NCBI GenBank assembly: GCA_963675365.2
Contig: CAXXVA010000003.1
Coordinates: 186,001 to 250,000, forward strand
Length of the DNA stretch: 64,000 bases
Source of the DNA: CAXXOK01 sp963675365
GTDB taxonomy: Bacteria > Bacillota > Clostridia > Christensenellales > Aristaeellaceae
Direction of reading: 5' to 3'
The notes beneath the pieces were generated by a model. The model did no database searches and was not told the DNA's origin. It was given only the letters and a program-made list of their open reading frames with translations. Shown here one piece after another: positions 61,628-64,000 of the stretch (positions are counted from its first letter, which is position 1; each line of letters opens with the position of its first letter). Position numbers and translations under genes: made by a program.

Positions 61628-62099
61628 CTCCTCCTTGTAGATAGGATTGCAAAGCCGACACGATCGCCCGATGGTCTCCCGCGGGCGAATAGCCGGACAC
61701 GCTGACGTGCCCGATCATGCCGCCTTCTAAAAGCAGTATTGGGAAGCATCCTCCCGACGCGTCATAGTCCGAGGGAGACAGCGACAGAGCCTCCTGCATG
61801 GATCGCCCGCTTTCTTCCACCAGACGCTGCATATAAAACGAGCTGTGCCGGAATAGCTGCGTAACATTGACTTTACGCCGCATCCAGCGAACGTTGTCGG
61901 GCGTGATTCCGTCAAAGGCATATTGGAACAGCACTAAGCCAAAGGCTTCGATACGTATCAATATAGGCGTATCATCCGCCTGTGCCTGCCGTATCAGAAT
62001 TTGTCCGATCTGCAAGGCGTCCCGCGCGGTAAACGAACGGAAACGCAGGGTGGTTTCCTCATCCGCAAGGGCCTGCAGTTGCACCGGGTTTTGTGTCAT
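61599..62099 (-). CDS. Heme-degrading domain protein (UPF0303-like)
   Basis: A 166-residue protein resembling the GlcG/HbpS heme-degrading-domain superfamily, UPF0303 branch. Features are DALQIGQILIRQA near the N-terminus, a conserved WMRRKVNVTQLFRHSSFYM stretch, GGCFPIL and GMIGHVSVSG. Despite the family name most members have no shown heme activity; they often sit beside sugar or aldehyde catabolic genes. It is the first gene of the operon (promoter 62130-62158), with GGAGG 5 nt before the ATG. Confidence 0.85.
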   Translation of the reverse strand: MTQNPVQLQALADEETTLRFRSFTARDALQIGQILIRQAQADDTPILIRIEAFGLVLFQYAFDGITPDNVRWMRRKVNVTQLFRHSSFYMQRLVEESGRSMQEALSLSPSDYDASGGCFPILLLEGGMIGHVSVSGYSPAGDHRAIVSALQSYLQGGDEHLGSENP

Positions 62100-62129
62100 A
62101 CGAACCTCCGAACGCGTTTGATATCGCCA

Positions 62130-62158
62130 ATTATACCCTATGAAGTTGCAAACTGCAA
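62130..62158 (-). promoter_or_regulatory. Promoter of the four-gene minus-strand operon
   Basis: On the minus strand, TTGCAG (62158-62153) and TATAAT (62135-62130) with a 17-bp spacer. The palindrome TTGCA-AAC-TGCAA (62146-62158) covers the -35 box and is a candidate operator. Confidence 0.75.
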
Positions 62159-62165
62159 GAATATT

Positions 62166-62177
62166 CGATAATTATCG
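62166..62177. repeat. 12-bp perfect palindrome
   Basis: CGATAATTATCG lies in the divergent intergenic region, upstream of both promoters. It could be a regulator site; no regulator gene is adjacent in the window. Confidence 0.45.
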
Positions 62178-62320
62178 CTTTCATTTGACAACATTCATTA
62201 ACACTATAATATTCCGAGAAAAATGCCATTCTTTCCTATAAAAATAGAACACTTCAGTTCATTTGAAGATGTAAGGATTGGGCGAAATGTAAATATAAAA
62301 GAAAATAACTCGCAATTTCA

Positions 62321-62349
62321 TTGACACAAAAACAATAGAATGTTATAGT
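62321..62349 (+). promoter_or_regulatory. Promoter of the fourth transporter operon
   Basis: TTGACA (62321-62326) and TATAGT (62344-62349) with a 17-bp spacer, about 60 bases before the binding-protein gene. It is nearly consensus, unlike the weak promoters of the YesN-type controlled transporters. Confidence 0.8.
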
Positions 62350-62407
62350 AATCGATAGCAAACGGCAATCGCGTTGTCGAATATCATAATTCTGAGGAGG
62401 CAAACAC

Positions 62408-63703
62408 ATGAAACATCGTTTCACTCACTGGCTATCCGCACTGGTCGTTATCATGCTGCTTGGCACTTGCTGCGCCGGCGCCGCAATGGCTGACGAAAGC
62501 AATCTCGCAGGCACGATTACCATCACGTCCTGGAACTCGTCGTACACGGCGATCGTAGAGGGTGCAAAACAATTTATGGCAATGCATCCGGAAGCGACAA
62601 TCAACGTGGAACAGGTATCCGACAATACCAAGCTGTATACGCAGCTCGCCACCAACACCGGCGTACCGGATATCATGCAGTTCCAAAACCGCGACATGAA
62701 AACTGCCCTGGCGAAATACCCCGGCGCGTTCTTGGATGTGTCGGATGTCATGGCGCCCAAGGCGGACGACATCGTACCCGCGGTTCTTCCGCTTTGCCAG
62801 GACGGCGGCGTTTACTACGCGATTCCCTGGGATATCGCGCCTGCAATGATGTTCTACCGCACGGATATCTTTGCGGACAACGGCATTGACGCCAGCACGA
62901 TCTCCACCTGGGACGATCTGCTGGAAGCCGGCAAAATCATCAACGAAAACACCGACGGCAAAACCAAGATTTTCGGCTTTGACTACAACGGCGCCAGCAG
63001 CTTTGATATGCCGCTGATCCTGTTCTATGAGCAGGGCGGCTCGTTCTTCGATGCGGACGGCAACGTGAATTTCAACAGCGAAGCAACGCGCAACGCGTTC
63101 CTGACTGTGAAGAAGTTTGTGGATGCAGGCGTAAGCCTGAACCTGCCCAACGAATGGACCGATCGTATTACCGCCCTGGCGAACGACCAGCTCTGCGCCG
63201 TGCCTTACGGCGTGTGGTTTGCCGGCACGCTGCAGGAAAACCTTGCCGATCAGGCTGGTATGTGGGGCGTAATGGCTCTGCCGGCGCTGGTGGAAGACGG
63301 CCCCAACCAGGCCAATTCCGGCGGTTCCGTTGTGATGATCTCCTCCAAAACCGAGTATCCCGAACTGTGCAAAGCGTTCCTGGATTGGTTCCTGCTTCAG
63401 GATGAAGGCTGCGCAATCAACATGAGCGTATCCACGCTGTTTGGGTCCTACATTCCCGCGTATTCCGATCCCTCCTACACGGCGGTGGATGATTACTTCG
63501 GCATCTCGGTCGCGCAGTTCGCCACGCAGGTCTGCTCCGAGATCCCCGAGCTTCCCTTCCCCGCGTATTTCACGGATATCGGCCTGGTTTTCCAGAACGA
63601 AGCCATCGGCCAGTACTTTATCGACGGCGGCGATCTGGAGACGGTGTTGAACGATGCGACCGCTACGGCACAGAACCAATTGGATTTCCTTAAGAGCGAA
63701 TAA
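62408..63703 (+). CDS. Extracellular sugar-binding protein (MalE-type), fourth system
   Basis: A 431-residue family 1 solute-binding protein. Signal peptide at residues 1-28 (WLSALVVIMLLGTCCAGAAMAD) with an AxA cleavage site; the two adjacent cysteines lie before the site and do not form a standard lipobox. The mature part starts LAGTITITSWNSSYTAIVEGA, with NTGVPDIMQFQNRDMKTAL and ISTWDDLLEAGKII in the first lobe. It should bind an oligosaccharide for the permease encoded next. GAGGAGG site upstream. Divergent from the heme-degrading-domain/VOC/SDR operon, so the substrate may feed that pathway. Confidence 0.93.
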   Translation: MKHRFTHWLSALVVIMLLGTCCAGAAMADESNLAGTITITSWNSSYTAIVEGAKQFMAMHPEATINVEQVSDNTKLYTQLATNTGVPDIMQFQNRDMKTALAKYPGAFLDVSDVMAPKADDIVPAVLPLCQDGGVYYAIPWDIAPAMMFYRTDIFADNGIDASTISTWDDLLEAGKIINENTDGKTKIFGFDYNGASSFDMPLILFYEQGGSFFDADGNVNFNSEATRNAFLTVKKFVDAGVSLNLPNEWTDRITALANDQLCAVPYGVWFAGTLQENLADQAGMWGVMALPALVEDGPNQANSGGSVVMISSKTEYPELCKAFLDWFLLQDEGCAINMSVSTLFGSYIPAYSDPSYTAVDDYFGISVAQFATQVCSEIPELPFPAYFTDIGLVFQNEAIGQYFIDGGDLETVLNDATATAQNQLDFLKSE

Positions 63704-63720
63704 CACTTCGTTCCGCATCG

Positions 63721-63758
63721 GAAGGACTGTTGCCCCCGAGAGGGGGCAACAGTCCTTC
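63721..63758 (+). promoter_or_regulatory. GNRA-capped stem-loop after the fourth binding-protein gene
   Basis: A perfect 17-bp stem (63721-63737 with 63742-63758) closed by the tetraloop GAGA. There is no T-run after it; the permease gene's GGGAG site follows within 30 bases. It is the same kind of element as at 6651-6680. Confidence 0.8.
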
Positions 63759-63790
63759 TGGCGGCGGGAGCGCAGGGAGAGGGAGCGCCC

Positions 63791-64000
63791 ATGAATTATC
63801 AAAGGAAACTTAAGGTGACCCCCTGGATGTTTATCGCCCCATTTCTGGTGGTCTTTATTCTTTTTTCCATTTATCCGATTTTGTATTCCGTTGTGCTGAG
63901 CTTTGGCAGCTACAAAGGCAATGTAATCAAGCTGAGCGGTTTGCGCAATTACCGCTTTTTATTATCCGATAAGAATTTTGCGCTTTCTCTAATCAATACG
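63791..64000 (+). CDS. Sugar ABC transporter permease (MalF type), partial
   Basis: The first 70 codons of a membrane permease cut by the window end. It starts MNYQRKLKVTPWMFIAPF, followed by a hydrophobic helix and PILYSVVLSFGSYKG, the usual opening of MalF/UgpA-type permeases, then LRNYRFLLSDKNF. GGGAG precedes the ATG. It belongs to the transporter with the binding protein at 62408. Confidence 0.9.
   Translation, partial: MNYQRKLKVTPWMFIAPFLVVFILFSIYPILYSVVLSFGSYKGNVIKLSGLRNYRFLLSDKNFALSLINT

Noticed and set aside
62432..63802. 456-codon open frame on the minus strand
   Set aside because: Antisense to the binding-protein gene at 62408; composition is unlike a real protein and no start site is visible.

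Overview
The window looks like a chromosomal segment of an anaerobic, fermentative member of the Firmicutes (Clostridia-like). The reasons are a glycyl radical enzyme with its activase, two YesM/YesN-type two-component systems, many sugar ABC transporters and glycoside hydrolases, an exopolysaccharide operon of Gram-positive layout (Wzz-like adaptor plus separate tyrosine kinase, LCP and VanZ proteins, a LoaP-type antiterminator), strong AGGAGG ribosome binding sites and TTGACA/TATAAT promoters. By eye the coding DNA is moderately GC-rich and the control regions AT-rich. Genus or species cannot be named from the sequence. No rRNA, tRNA, CRISPR array, insertion sequence or phage gene was recognised.

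Region A (about 0.2-10.7 kb): a DeoR-type repressor on the minus strand faces a plus-strand operon with a near-perfect promoter. The operon encodes a short-chain dehydrogenase, a glycyl radical enzyme activase, a glycyl radical enzyme, an RbsBAC-type sugar transporter and a rhamnulokinase-like kinase. It looks like a deoxy-sugar uptake and fermentation unit controlled by a sugar phosphate.

Region B (10.8-23.1 kb): a YesM/YesN pair (minus strand) diverges from a second CUT2-type transporter with one ATPase, two different permeases and one binding protein. It is followed by a GH78 alpha-L-rhamnosidase and a radical SAM protein, and closed by a terminator. Region C (23.2-36.8 kb): a second YesM/YesN pair in an operon with a GH95 fucosidase-family enzyme (minus strand) diverges from a MalEFG-type transporter, a GH31 glycosidase, an L-fucose-isomerase-like protein, a class V aminotransferase of the cysteine desulfurase type and a small unknown protein. 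Regions A-C together read as uptake and breakdown of rhamnose/fucose-containing glycans.

Region D (36.8-59.5 kb): a gene-poor AT-rich stretch holds a promoter and a leader of more than 800 nt with hairpins and an intrinsic terminator. It leads into a LoaP-like antiterminator and then an operon of about 21 kb for a surface polysaccharide: priming transferase, CDP-glucose/CDP-6-deoxyhexose pathway, glycosyltransferases, acetyltransferase, polymerase, flippase, two copies of a pyruvyltransferase plus FrhB-like iron-sulfur protein module, VanZ, LCP, a secreted unknown, chain-length regulator and tyrosine kinase. A strong bidirectional terminator ends it. Region E (59.5-64 kb): a four-gene minus-strand operon of mostly unknown enzymes (heme-degrading-domain protein, VOC protein, SDR, TIM-barrel-like protein) diverges from another MalE-type binding protein and a permease cut by the window end.

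Points that stand out: the two pyruvyltransferase/FrhB modules, the antiterminator-led leader, stem-loops after all four binding-protein genes, lack of lipoprotein signals on those four binding proteins, an unusual glycyl radical enzyme active-site motif, and a possible ATC start codon in a response regulator.
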